A program made the position numbers and the translations under genes. From the NCBI GenBank assembly GCA_002471665.1, contig DKQK01000017.1:80887-144886 (forward strand): a stretch of DNA of 64,000 bases. The letters are read 5' to 3'. Numbering within the stretch: position 1 is the first letter of the stretch; each line of letters starts with the position of its first letter. The stretch comes from Gammaproteobacteria bacterium UBA7310 (GTDB lineage Bacteria; Pseudomonadota; Gammaproteobacteria; Pseudomonadales; Ketobacteraceae). Below, one piece after another: positions 52,893-61,423 of this stretch. The notes under the pieces were generated by a model. The model was not told the origin of the DNA, did not search any database, and saw nothing but the letters and a program-made list of their open reading frames with translations.

Positions 52893-54061
52893 AGGCGATG
52901 GCGTCATGGCAGGCAAACTGGAATTATCCCACCGCGGTACTGGTGGGGGCGGGGCGTTGGCAGGAGGTGGTGGCCTGTTGCCGGGACCTCAACATGGGCG
53001 CGCCCTTGCTGGTCACCGATCCGGGGTTGGCGGCACTGCCCTTGACCGGGCAACTGCTGGAGCATTGCCGCAGCAACGGCTTGAACAGCAGTGTGTTCAG
53101 TCAGGTAAAAGGCAATCCCACGTCGGTCAATGTTGATGCCGGGGTGGCCGCTTTCCGTCAGGGCCAGCACGATGGTGTTATTGCCCTGGGCGGCGGCTCG
53201 GCGCTGGATGCCGGTAAAGCCATTGCCCTGATGGTGGGCCAGGAGCAGCCCATCTGGGCGTTTGAAGATGTGGGCGACAACTGGACCCGGGTCAACACCG
53301 AGGGCATGGCGCCCGTGGTTGCCATACCCACCACTGCCGGTACTGGTTCGGAAGTGGGCCGCTCGTCGGTGATCACCGATGAGGTCAACAAGGTCAAAAA
53401 AATCATATTTCATCCCAATATGTTGCCGCAGAAAGTCATCCTGGACCCCACCCTAACCACCGGGTTACCCGCCGGCCTCACCGCCGCCACCGGCATGGAT
53501 GCCCTGTCACACTGCCTGGAGGCCTATTGTGCCAATGCCTACCATCCCATGGCGGAGGGCATCGCGGTGGAGGGTATTCGTCTGGTGAAGGGGTTTTTGC
53601 CGCGAGCGGTGGCCAACGGTGAGGATCTGGAGGCCCGTACTCAGATGCTGGTGGCCTCTGCCATGGGGGCCACGGCATTCCAGCGGGGGCTGGGTGCCAT
53701 GCACGCCATCGCTCACAGTCTGGGGGCATTGTACGATGCCCATCATGGCACATTGAACGCGATTCTGATGCCCTATGTGTTGCAGGCCAATCGCTCGGTA
53801 CTGGAAGAGCGCATTACCCGTCTGGCCCGTTATCTGGATCTGCCGGAGCCGGGTTTTGATGCTTTTCTGCAGTGGGTGTTAGTGTTGCGCCGCCAGGTGA
53901 ACATACCCAATGACTTAAGCGCGCTGAATATTGATGCAACGCAGGCGGATGTGGTGGGCGCCATGTCGGCGCGGGATCCGGCGGCGGGGGGCAACCCCAT
54001 TGCCTTCAGCGCCGGGCAATATTCCCAACTGTTTCGCGCTGCGGTGGCAGGTAAGGTTTAA
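52889..54061 (+). CDS. Iron-containing alcohol dehydrogenase
   Basis: A 390-residue group III alcohol dehydrogenase. Markers: ALGGGSALDAGKAIALM (NAD), IPTTAGTGSEVGRSSVI, and metal ligands in TGMDALSHCLEAYCANAYHP and GLGAMHAIAHSLGALYDAHH. The start is GTG 52889 overlapping the ALDH stop, or ATG 52898. In this operon it may oxidise an alcohol to the aldehyde used by the ALDH, so the three genes could take an amino alcohol or amine through gamma-glutamylation and two oxidations. The stop overlaps the convergent DUF523 gene by 4 bases. Confidence 0.9.
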   Translation: MKAMASWQANWNYPTAVLVGAGRWQEVVACCRDLNMGAPLLVTDPGLAALPLTGQLLEHCRSNGLNSSVFSQVKGNPTSVNVDAGVAAFRQGQHDGVIALGGGSALDAGKAIALMVGQEQPIWAFEDVGDNWTRVNTEGMAPVVAIPTTAGTGSEVGRSSVITDEVNKVKKIIFHPNMLPQKVILDPTLTTGLPAGLTAATGMDALSHCLEAYCANAYHPMAEGIAVEGIRLVKGFLPRAVANGEDLEARTQMLVASAMGATAFQRGLGAMHAIAHSLGALYDAHHGTLNAILMPYVLQANRSVLEERITRLARYLDLPEPGFDAFLQWVLVLRRQVNIPNDLSALNIDATQADVVGAMSARDPAAGGNPIAFSAGQYSQLFRAAVAGKV

Positions 54062-54603
54062 ACGCTGTTGTTCGCAAGGAGCCGGGCGCGCTGGTTGACC
54101 GCCGTCAGGAACCTGTCGATGGGGCCCGGCTCCAAATTCTGATCGTCCAGAATCGGTAAATCCGGCTGCGCCGCCAACAGCGCCGCCACAAACAAACCGT
54201 TGCCTTTGGTGTGGATCACCTGTGTTTGATCGGAATTATAGACAGGCGTCGTAGCGGCACCGCAGGAGGGTGATCGGCTCTGCACGATATAGCCACACAG
54301 CTCAGGGTAGGTTCTGCCGACAATACGGCCCATGGTGTGCAGGCGCGCGCTGACGTTGCGCCCGGGATCATCCCGGCCCACCGCCTCAATTGCACCATTG
54401 CGCTGGATAAGGTTGACCGGCGCTCGGGGAATACCCATGCCCGCCATGCTTTCCGGGCACAGGGGCAACAAACGAACGTGCGGTGCGATCAGCGCCAGAA
54501 TATCCGGCTTGAACTTGTCCTGGCCGTCATAGCGCACGCGCATGCCCAGCAGGCAACTGCTGATGCCCACCAGTGGCTTTGGCTTCTCATGATCAGGCTT
54601 CAT
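54058..54603 (-). CDS. DUF523 family protein (YbbK-like)
   Basis: The 181-residue cytoplasmic protein has the three conserved cysteine motifs of DUF523: VGISSCLLGMRVRYDG, LPLCPESMAGMGIPR and SRSPSCGAATTPVYN. The cysteines could bind a metal or an iron-sulfur cluster; function unknown. Its start overlaps the TetR gene stop by 4 bases, so both are likely on one transcript. It may be accessory to the neighbouring efflux system or only share its promoter. Confidence 0.87.
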   Translation of the reverse strand: MKPDHEKPKPLVGISSCLLGMRVRYDGQDKFKPDILALIAPHVRLLPLCPESMAGMGIPRAPVNLIQRNGAIEAVGRDDPGRNVSARLHTMGRIVGRTYPELCGYIVQSRSPSCGAATTPVYNSDQTQVIHTKGNGLFVAALLAAQPDLPILDDQNLEPGPIDRFLTAVNQRARLLANNSV

Positions 54604-55280
54604 TCCGGCATTGTAGAGCGCCGGGGTTTGGCCCGCAATTCATCACTGGCAATACGCATGGCATAGCGGATCAGCTCTTCCCGGTCCAGCACGGTGCGAT
54701 CGAACAGGGAGCTGCCGGCGGAATCCTGCAGCATGATCACCCCATGCAGGGAGCCGCGCAGGAACATGGCCGTTTGCAGCGGGCTCTCCACCTTGTCCGG
54801 ATCGATGGTGCCGTCTTCCAGCCCTTGTTCCACTGCCGAGCTCATCAGCGCCATCAGTTTGTCTTCCACGGCCATCATTTCCAGCAGGGTACTGGTGGGG
54901 TTCTCTTGATTAGCGGGTTTTGGGTTCACCATCCCCATGCGCATGCAAAGGCATTGAAAATGATCATGATCCTGTAAATAGAACTGATAGTAGGCCTCAC
55001 CCAGGGCATTGATGGCCTCAATGCCGGTGCCGGTGGTGGCCAACGCCTGCTGCATACGTTGAAACAGGGTTTCACCGGCGATCACCGAGAGCCCCATCTG
55101 AATGTCGTCCTTGTCTTTGAAATAAACGTACAGCAGGCCCCGGCTTAACTGCGCCGCCCGGGCGATGTCATCCATGGTGGTTTTTTCATAACCCTTTGAA
55201 AGTATTATTTTTCTGGCGGCCTTGAGGATGCTGTTACGGCGTTGAAGCTTTTCGTCGTCGTTTCTGGATCTTGATCGCAA
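54600..55280 (-). CDS. TetR-family repressor of the adjacent RND pump
   Basis: A 226-residue regulator. Helix-turn-helix: RNSILKAARKIILSKGYEKT, TMDDIARAAQLSRGLLYVYF, KDKDDIQMG; C-terminal ligand domain follows. It is divergent from the RND adaptor gene with paired palindromes in between, the standard design of a local pump repressor. The start appears to be TTG 55280 (GGGAG about 10 bases upstream); no ATG lies before the helix-turn-helix. Confidence 0.88.
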   Translation of the reverse strand: MRSRSRNDDEKLQRRNSILKAARKIILSKGYEKTTMDDIARAAQLSRGLLYVYFKDKDDIQMGLSVIAGETLFQRMQQALATTGTGIEAINALGEAYYQFYLQDHDHFQCLCMRMGMVNPKPANQENPTSTLLEMMAVEDKLMALMSSAVEQGLEDGTIDPDKVESPLQTAMFLRGSLHGVIMLQDSAGSSLFDRTVLDREELIRYAMRIASDELRAKPRRSTMPE

Positions 55281-55313
55281 AGTCTGGAGACTCCCAACTA
55301 TTTTTACCCGGAT

Positions 55314-55364
55314 ATTGACATTTTGTTAATTATTATCAAAATGTCAATAGGTGACAAAGTGTCA
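55314..55364. promoter_or_regulatory. Paired palindromic operators between tetR and the RND operon
   Basis: ATTGACATTTTG (55314-55325) is repeated as its perfect complement at 55337-55348 across an 11-base AT-rich spacer. TGACA-AAG-TGTCA at 55352-55364 repeats the same half sites. They overlap the likely promoters of both genes, suggesting TetR control of both directions. Confidence 0.78.
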
Positions 55365-55389
55365 ATTGTGGTGCTGTGGAGAGGTTGTG

Positions 55390-56490
55390 ATGAGGTCAGA
55401 TAAACAAACCGGTTTGATTCACCTGATGCTGCTGGCCGGGATTTGCTTCGGTCTGGCTGCCTGTTCAGAGCGCGAACCTGATTCCGAACCCGCTGCGCTG
55501 CAGTCCGCAACACAGAGCCGCCTGCCGGTGCGCGTGTCCTATGTGCAGAGTGACAGCCCCAGCGTCCACCAGACGTTTATCGGTACCTCCAGGGCGGCCA
55601 ATCGCGTCACCATACGCTCCCAGATCAGCGGCCGTCTGTTGCAACGGGAAGTCAAACTGGGCACCCGCGTCAACCAGGGTGATGTGCTGGCCATGGTCTA
55701 TAACCCCGGTGCCACCCCCCAGGCTCTGGCGGCCAAGCAGCGTTGGCAGCAGGCCCAGGTGGAGGTGGCCCAGGCGCAGCGGGATTACGACCGTATCCAG
55801 AGCCTCTACGAAAAAAAGGTGGCATCGATTCAGGAATCGGAATCAGCCCGCAGTGCGGTCCAGGCGGCAAGGGCGGCCACTGATGCGGCCGAATCCCAGT
55901 ATCAGCAGGCGCTGCAAATGGATGCGGAGCAAACCATCCGCGCGCCGTTTTCCGGTGTCATCACCGCCACGCCGGTTGAGCCCGGTGAAGTGATTCAGGT
56001 GGGCGAACCCCTGCTGCAACTGGCGGACCCCAACGAGGTGGAAATCGAAATCATTGTTACGGATGCGGCGGCATCTTCGGTTCAGGCCGGGGATGTGTTG
56101 ACGGTACTCACCCCGTTTGCCGGCGAGCAACGCTACGCCGGTGTGGTACATGAAGTGACTCCGTTTCGCGAGCGGGGTGCCTTGCCCACGGTGATCGTGC
56201 GGGTGGCGGACACCGGTATGACCCCCGGCACCACCGTGCACGTGGAGTTTGAATCCACACTGGCGGGCCAGTTTGTATTGCCGGCCAGTTCACTGATCAA
56301 AACCGGCCACCGGCAAAGTGCCGTCTATCGGGTGAAGGCAAGCAACGAGGTGGAGCTGGTTCCGGTGCAGCCGCTGCAGGTGATCGATGATCGCGTTGTC
56401 ATCAACGGGGCGTTGCAGGCGGAGGATGCGGTGGTGATTGCCGGTAATCACCAGCTCTATCCCGGCGCTGCGGTCACAGTGGTTCAATGA
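55390..56490 (+). CDS. RND efflux periplasmic adaptor (membrane fusion lipoprotein)
   Basis: A 366-residue adaptor. Lipoprotein signal with lipobox GLAAC (Cys25), N-terminal beta strands, biotinyl-lipoyl halves (VTIRSQISGRLLQREVKLGT, FSGVITATPVEPGEVIQVGE) around a long coiled-coil hairpin (WQQAQVEVAQAQRDYDRIQS), then beta-barrel and membrane-proximal domains. ATG 55390 gives a proper lipoprotein signal; a GTG at 55351 lies in the operator and is unlikely. It links the RND pump (24 bases downstream) to an outer-membrane channel, which is not encoded nearby. Confidence 0.91.
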   Translation: MRSDKQTGLIHLMLLAGICFGLAACSEREPDSEPAALQSATQSRLPVRVSYVQSDSPSVHQTFIGTSRAANRVTIRSQISGRLLQREVKLGTRVNQGDVLAMVYNPGATPQALAAKQRWQQAQVEVAQAQRDYDRIQSLYEKKVASIQESESARSAVQAARAATDAAESQYQQALQMDAEQTIRAPFSGVITATPVEPGEVIQVGEPLLQLADPNEVEIEIIVTDAAASSVQAGDVLTVLTPFAGEQRYAGVVHEVTPFRERGALPTVIVRVADTGMTPGTTVHVEFESTLAGQFVLPASSLIKTGHRQSAVYRVKASNEVELVPVQPLQVIDDRVVINGALQAEDAVVIAGNHQLYPGAAVTVVQ

Positions 56491-56514
56491 GGTTGCAGTG
56501 ATGAGGGCACCACG

Positions 56515-59500
56515 ATGACACTGTACCGTATACTGGCCCGTTACCAACGTTTTGTGTTTGGCTTTGCGGTGTTGATGACACTGGCCGGTTTGGTGGCCTA
56601 TGGCAGCATGGCGCGGCAGGAAGACCCCAGTTTCCCCTACCGGGTGGGCACCTTGCAGGTGGTGTTTCCCGGTGCCAGCGCCGATCAGATTGAAAAACTG
56701 ATTACTGAGCCATTGGAAGAAGAAATGGCGCAGGTGGAAGAAATCAAACAGTTGGAATCGGTGTCCCGCGACAATGTGGCGGTGCTCACCATACAGTTGC
56801 AAGATCGTATCTACGACACCGATGCCGCCTGGGATCGGGTGAGACGCGCCATGGAGCGCGCCGAGCGGGCTTTTCCCGCAGGGGTAACCGAGCTGGAGTT
56901 GGATGACCGGCGCATGGATATCCCCACGGTGGTGTTGAGCGTGACCGGTCACGATGATCCCGTGGTGCTGGCCGATGCGGCGGATGACATCAAACACCAT
57001 TTGCTGAGCGTGACCGATGTATCGCGAATTGAAATCAATGGCGCCCCGGAAAAAGAACTGGTGATCGCCACCGAGGAAACCGTTCTGCATCAGTTGGGGA
57101 TCAACCGGCAGACCATCGTTGATCAGCTGCGGCAACGTAATGAATTGATTCCCGGTGGCTTGATTAATAACGGCACCCGCTTTATCCGCATTAACACCCG
57201 TTCCGACGTGCAGCAGTTGAATGATCTGGCGTTGTTGCCCATCACCCTGCCCAACGGGCAGCGCGTACCATTGAATGCCCTGGCCAGTATCCGAGTTGAG
57301 CCGCGGCAACCCCTGGCTGCGCAAACGTTTCACAACGGTGAGCGTGCCGTTTCCCTGGGGGTGATCACCGTGCGGGGACAAACCGACACCATTGTTTTCG
57401 GTGAACGTTTGCGCGCAAAGCTGGAAGAGATCCGCCCCCTGTTTGCGCCACTGGAGATTCGCGAAGCGTTTTTTCAACCAGCGTATGTGAAATCCCGGCT
57501 GGATAATCTGCAGAACAGCCTGCTGCTCAGCGCCGGTATCATCGCCGTGATTGTACTGCTGGCCTTGGGCTGGCGCACCGGATTGCTGGTGGCATTGGTG
57601 TTGCCGGTGGTGGCGCTGATTACCCTTGCTGTCTACAACATGGGCGGTGGCATTCTGCACCAGATTGCAGTGATCGGTATTGTAATTTCCCTGGGTATTC
57701 TGGTGGATAACGCCATTGTCATTGTGGAATCCATTGAAACCCAACTGCGTCAGGGATTGACCCGCGCCGCTGCGGTTAAGCAGTCGGTGACCCAATTGGC
57801 AATGCCGTTGTTTTCCTCCACCGGCACCACCATAGCGGCCTTTATTCCATTGCTGTTGTCCAAGGGGGGAACCGCTGATTTCACCCGGGGCATTCCGGTG
57901 ATGATTGTGCTGGCGATGATCACCAGTTATGTGATCTCGGTGTTTCTGCTGCCGTTGGTGGCATTTTACTGGTTGAAGCCCGGCAAGCAAAAAGCCATGC
58001 CGGGCAGCGCCTGGATAGCGCAGCGGTTGGTGTGGGTTCAGCAGCGACATTATCGAGCGGCTTTAGTGCTGGTGCTGGTGTTGATGATCGCCGTACTGGC
58101 CATGGTGCCGAATCTGAAAATGCAGTTCTTTCCTTCCGCCGATCGCAATCAGGTGGTCATTGATCTGGAACTGCCCACCGGCTCTCCGGTGGATTATACC
58201 GCCGCCCTCAGTGCGCGGCTGGAGCAGCAGTTGCAGCAGCAACCGGGTGTGGCATCGGTGATGCGTGCCGTGGGCATGACCGGCTTTCGTTATTTTTATA
58301 ATCTGTCGTCACTGCCCAGCGCGCCCAATCGTGCGCGTTTGATGGTGAATACCCAAACCTTTGCCGACAATCAACGGGTGATTGACTGGATAGAGCAGGA
58401 TGCAAAATACCAGATGCCGGAGGCGACGTTGATTGCCAAGCCACTGGGCCAGGGGCCGCCATTGCCCGCTCCTATTGTGATTCGCTTACAGCACCCGGAT
58501 AAGGGCGTGCTGGTGGGGGCTACCCACCAGGCGTTGCAGGCCCTGTATGCGGTGGAAGGTACCCGCACCATTCGCACCAATATGGATACCGGCATTCCGG
58601 AACTGCAGCTGAGTATCGATGATTACAGCAGTGCGGAACTGGGTATCCGGCGGCCCCAGATCACCGGCGCCATTTTTGGTCAGGTGCGGGGTTTGGATGC
58701 GGGGCAATACCGCTACAGCAATGAGCCCATCACCATGCGGGTTCGGTCCCGCAGCGGTGAGCACACCAGGTTGGATCGCATGCCGGCGCTGTATTTGTAT
58801 CAGGATCAACAACCCATTCCATTGCAGACCATGGCCCGCATCAATGCTGCAGTGGCGGACAGTGAAATTTATCATTTCAACGGCTTGCCCAGCGTGAATA
58901 TCTACAGTGAATTGCAACCCGGCGCCGCCTTTAATCAGGTGTTGTCGGCGTTCTTTACACGCATTGAGCAACAGCCGCTGCCGGCAGGTGTCAACGTGGT
59001 GGTGGGGGGGGAATCCGAGGGCTCGGAGAATGCCAACAAGGCCATATTGAAGACTGCTCCCATCGGCATCATGGTGATGATTTTTTTCATGTTGCTGGAA
59101 TTCAATTCCTATCGCCGCCTGCTGATGGTATTGAGCACCATTCCGTTGGCCGCGGTGGGCATTCTCCCAGGCCTGGTGCTGACCGGTTCCCCGTTCGGGT
59201 TCCAATCCCTGTTGGGAGTGATTGCGCTGGTGGGCATCGTGGTGAACAACGCCATCGTGCTATTGGATGTGGTGGATTCGGAACTGCATGCCGGCAGCTC
59301 GGTGCTGGCGGCCGTGCAACGGGCCATTGCCCAGCGCACCGCGCCGATTTTGCTCACCACAGCCACCACCATTTTAGGTCTGCTGCCGTTGGCGCTGTCC
59401 AGTTCCACCCTGTGGCCGCCGCTGGCCTGGGCCGTGATTTCCGGTTTGGCCATGAGCACGCTGCTGACATTGATTGTAGTACCGGCCCTGTGTCAGTTGC

Positions 59501-59550
59501 TGTTGCGGGAGGAGCCGCAACGGGCAACCGACACCCAAGTGGTGGCTTAA
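56515..59550 (+). CDS. RND-family efflux pump permease
   Basis: A 1011-residue proton-driven inner-membrane pump of the HAE1 class. Twelve membrane helices, with two large periplasmic loops after helices 1 and 7. Helix 4 has GILVDNAIVIVESIE, so the proton-relay Asp407 of AcrB is kept and Asp408 is Asn, a common variant. Other markers: DRIYDTDAAWDRVRRAMERA in the first loop and GVIALVGIVVNNAIVLLDVV in helix 10. Substrate unknown; a drug, solvent or lipid pump is possible. It forms an operon with the adaptor. Confidence 0.93.
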   Translation: MTLYRILARYQRFVFGFAVLMTLAGLVAYGSMARQEDPSFPYRVGTLQVVFPGASADQIEKLITEPLEEEMAQVEEIKQLESVSRDNVAVLTIQLQDRIYDTDAAWDRVRRAMERAERAFPAGVTELELDDRRMDIPTVVLSVTGHDDPVVLADAADDIKHHLLSVTDVSRIEINGAPEKELVIATEETVLHQLGINRQTIVDQLRQRNELIPGGLINNGTRFIRINTRSDVQQLNDLALLPITLPNGQRVPLNALASIRVEPRQPLAAQTFHNGERAVSLGVITVRGQTDTIVFGERLRAKLEEIRPLFAPLEIREAFFQPAYVKSRLDNLQNSLLLSAGIIAVIVLLALGWRTGLLVALVLPVVALITLAVYNMGGGILHQIAVIGIVISLGILVDNAIVIVESIETQLRQGLTRAAAVKQSVTQLAMPLFSSTGTTIAAFIPLLLSKGGTADFTRGIPVMIVLAMITSYVISVFLLPLVAFYWLKPGKQKAMPGSAWIAQRLVWVQQRHYRAALVLVLVLMIAVLAMVPNLKMQFFPSADRNQVVIDLELPTGSPVDYTAALSARLEQQLQQQPGVASVMRAVGMTGFRYFYNLSSLPSAPNRARLMVNTQTFADNQRVIDWIEQDAKYQMPEATLIAKPLGQGPPLPAPIVIRLQHPDKGVLVGATHQALQALYAVEGTRTIRTNMDTGIPELQLSIDDYSSAELGIRRPQITGAIFGQVRGLDAGQYRYSNEPITMRVRSRSGEHTRLDRMPALYLYQDQQPIPLQTMARINAAVADSEIYHFNGLPSVNIYSELQPGAAFNQVLSAFFTRIEQQPLPAGVNVVVGGESEGSENANKAILKTAPIGIMVMIFFMLLEFNSYRRLLMVLSTIPLAAVGILPGLVLTGSPFGFQSLLGVIALVGIVVNNAIVLLDVVDSELHAGSSVLAAVQRAIAQRTAPILLTTATTILGLLPLALSSSTLWPPLAWAVISGLAMSTLLTLIVVPALCQLLLREEPQRATDTQVVA

Positions 59551-59563
59551 CAGAGTGTGAGGT

Positions 59564-60409
59564 TCAGTCGGTTGCCAGGAACGGAATGTCACGCCGCCCC
59601 AGCCAGTCCACCACGCCGGGGGCCAGGCGCTTGGCCAGGTACATGGCCCAGGCTTCCGGGGAAATAGGGCGCACCGCCAGATTATTTTCGATCGCATCCA
59701 TGATGCCCAGTGCCACCCGGTCCGGGGTGTAGTTGCGTTTCTTGTAGAAATCCACGGCTTTGTTTTTCACGCTGTCGCTCTGGCCCAGTTTGCCTTCGAA
59801 TACCGCATTGGCGACGATGGGAGTATTAATGATACCCGGGCAAACCGCCGAAACGCCGATACCGTATTCATGCAAATCGGCCCGTAACGCTTCGCTGAAT
59901 CCCAGTACCGCGGATTTCGACATGGAATACACGGGCATATCCTTGGCGGCGATGAAGGCCGCGGCGCTGGCCAGATTCACGATGTGGCCGCTGCCTTGCT
60001 CAATCATATTGGGGGCAAACAGATGGCAACCCAGCATCACCCCTTTGACGTTGACGTCCAGCACTTTGTTCCAGGTCTTCAGTGAGGTATCCACAAAGCG
60101 GCCGGCGACACCGATACCGGCATTGTTGATCAGAATGTCCAGAGCAGGGTGTTGCTGGTGCACTGCCTTGGCCAGTTTTTTCATCTCGGTGCTGGAGCCC
60201 ACGTTGCATATCCGGGTGGTGCAACGGGCACCCAGCGCGCGTACCTGCTGGGCGGTCTGCTCCAGGTTGTCGGCGTTGATGTCGGTCAGCCAGAGTACGG
60301 CGCCGCGGCGGGCCAGCTCCAGCGCGGTGGCCTGACCGATGCCGGAGCCGGCGCCGGTGATCAGGGCCACTTTGTTTTTGAAACCGTCCTGGTTTTTAAA
60401 GGTTGTCAT
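59564..60409 (-). CDS. SDR oxidoreductase paired with an epoxide hydrolase-like protein
   Basis: A 281-residue short-chain dehydrogenase: cofactor motif ITGAGSGIGQATALELARRG near residue 19, LTDIN at the end of strand 2 suggesting NAD preference, NNAGIG, catalytic serine in NLASAAAFIAAKDMPVYSMS, then YSMSK. A C-terminal extension (RPISPEAWAMYLAKRLAPGV) may be a membrane-touching helix. Its start overlaps the hydrolase stop by 4 bases. The order hydrolase then SDR matches the domain order of mycobacterial EphD, in which the two are fused. Confidence 0.88.
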   Translation of the reverse strand: MTTFKNQDGFKNKVALITGAGSGIGQATALELARRGAVLWLTDINADNLEQTAQQVRALGARCTTRICNVGSSTEMKKLAKAVHQQHPALDILINNAGIGVAGRFVDTSLKTWNKVLDVNVKGVMLGCHLFAPNMIEQGSGHIVNLASAAAFIAAKDMPVYSMSKSAVLGFSEALRADLHEYGIGVSAVCPGIINTPIVANAVFEGKLGQSDSVKNKAVDFYKKRNYTPDRVALGIMDAIENNLAVRPISPEAWAMYLAKRLAPGVVDWLGRRDIPFLATD

Positions 60410-61308
60410 GCTGCATTCTCCTTGGCGCGATCAAGTGATTTCAGGTAGCGATCGATCAGCTGCGCTACTTGCAAAGGGTGGGAGCGGGGGGCCCAGTGAC
60501 TGGCCTCCAGCGTACGTCGGGTCAGGTTGACAGCATAACGTTCAATGTCGCTGAAGATATAGGGACGCACGAATGGATCCTGTTGCAGCAGGATCAGCTG
60601 CACCGGTAGGGTAATGCTGCCGGGTTCGGGTAACCTGGGCGGGCTGAATACATTCTGTCGATACAGTTGCAGGGTGTCCAGCGCCACGCTGCGGATCTCT
60701 TGTTCGCTGTGTTCCAGATAGTCGTCATCGTCCGGTACCCCGCCCTGCTTCATGGTGTGTGGCCAAACCCACTTACCCAGCGGGCCAAACAGGGTTTCCG
60801 GCAGTTTGGGAACGTGAATGGCGAAGATATACCAGGAGTGGGACAGTTGAGCCAGGGCTTTGCGGATGCCGGACGGACCACTGCGCAGCCGTTGGTTGAT
60901 CCACTGCCACAGCAGCCCTACGTGGGGGCCGGACAGGCTGGTGTAGCTGGCCAGGCGGTTGGCGTAAGCCGGTTCACTGACAAACGACCAGCACAGTACG
61001 CTGCCCCAGTCGTGCCCGATCAAATGCACTTTTTTGCCGGGGGCGGCTGCATCCAGAACAGCGGCAAAGTCCGGCAGAATGCGATCGATGCGATAGGCGC
61101 GGCGATCCTCCGGCCGGGTGCTGTTACCGGCACCGCGCAGGTCCAGGGCCAGGATGTGGTAGTCGCTTTCCAGTTGCTCGATGACGCTGGACCAGACCCG
61201 ATGATCATCCGGAAAACCGTGGACGAACATCAGGGTCGGTCGGTCCGGGTTGCCGCATTCGCGTACCCAGATGGCGACTTCTCCTGCCGGGACAAAATAC
61301 TGTTTCAC
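60406..61308 (-). CDS. Alpha/beta hydrolase, epoxide hydrolase-like
   Basis: A 300-residue alpha/beta fold enzyme. The HG-x-P oxyanion motif FVHGFPDDHRVW (about residues 29-40), the nucleophile aspartate in LIGHDWGSVLCWSF, and the catalytic histidine in EASHWAPRSHP point to an epoxide hydrolase or haloalkane-dehalogenase-type reaction. The cap between them contains Tyr residues that could open the ring. It begins the two-gene operon with the SDR, divergent from an AraC regulator. The substrate may be an epoxidised or hydroxylated lipid. Confidence 0.87.
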   Translation of the reverse strand: MKQYFVPAGEVAIWVRECGNPDRPTLMFVHGFPDDHRVWSSVIEQLESDYHILALDLRGAGNSTRPEDRRAYRIDRILPDFAAVLDAAAPGKKVHLIGHDWGSVLCWSFVSEPAYANRLASYTSLSGPHVGLLWQWINQRLRSGPSGIRKALAQLSHSWYIFAIHVPKLPETLFGPLGKWVWPHTMKQGGVPDDDDYLEHSEQEIRSVALDTLQLYRQNVFSPPRLPEPGSITLPVQLILLQQDPFVRPYIFSDIERYAVNLTRRTLEASHWAPRSHPLQVAQLIDRYLKSLDRAKENAA

Positions 61309-61423
61309 GGGGTTCCCTCTGTAGTCTTGTTATGATTTTAATGTGTTATCAAGACTAGCCATGATCGTGGTGCTCAGCCTGTGATAGATTGACAACCATC
61401 AGTCATTATCGGACAGTATACGA

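Noticed and set aside
56290..58050. Long open frame on the minus strand opposite the RND permease gene
   Set aside because: It mirrors the codon pattern of the permease, has His/Gln-rich low-complexity composition, no ribosome site and no recognisable motif.
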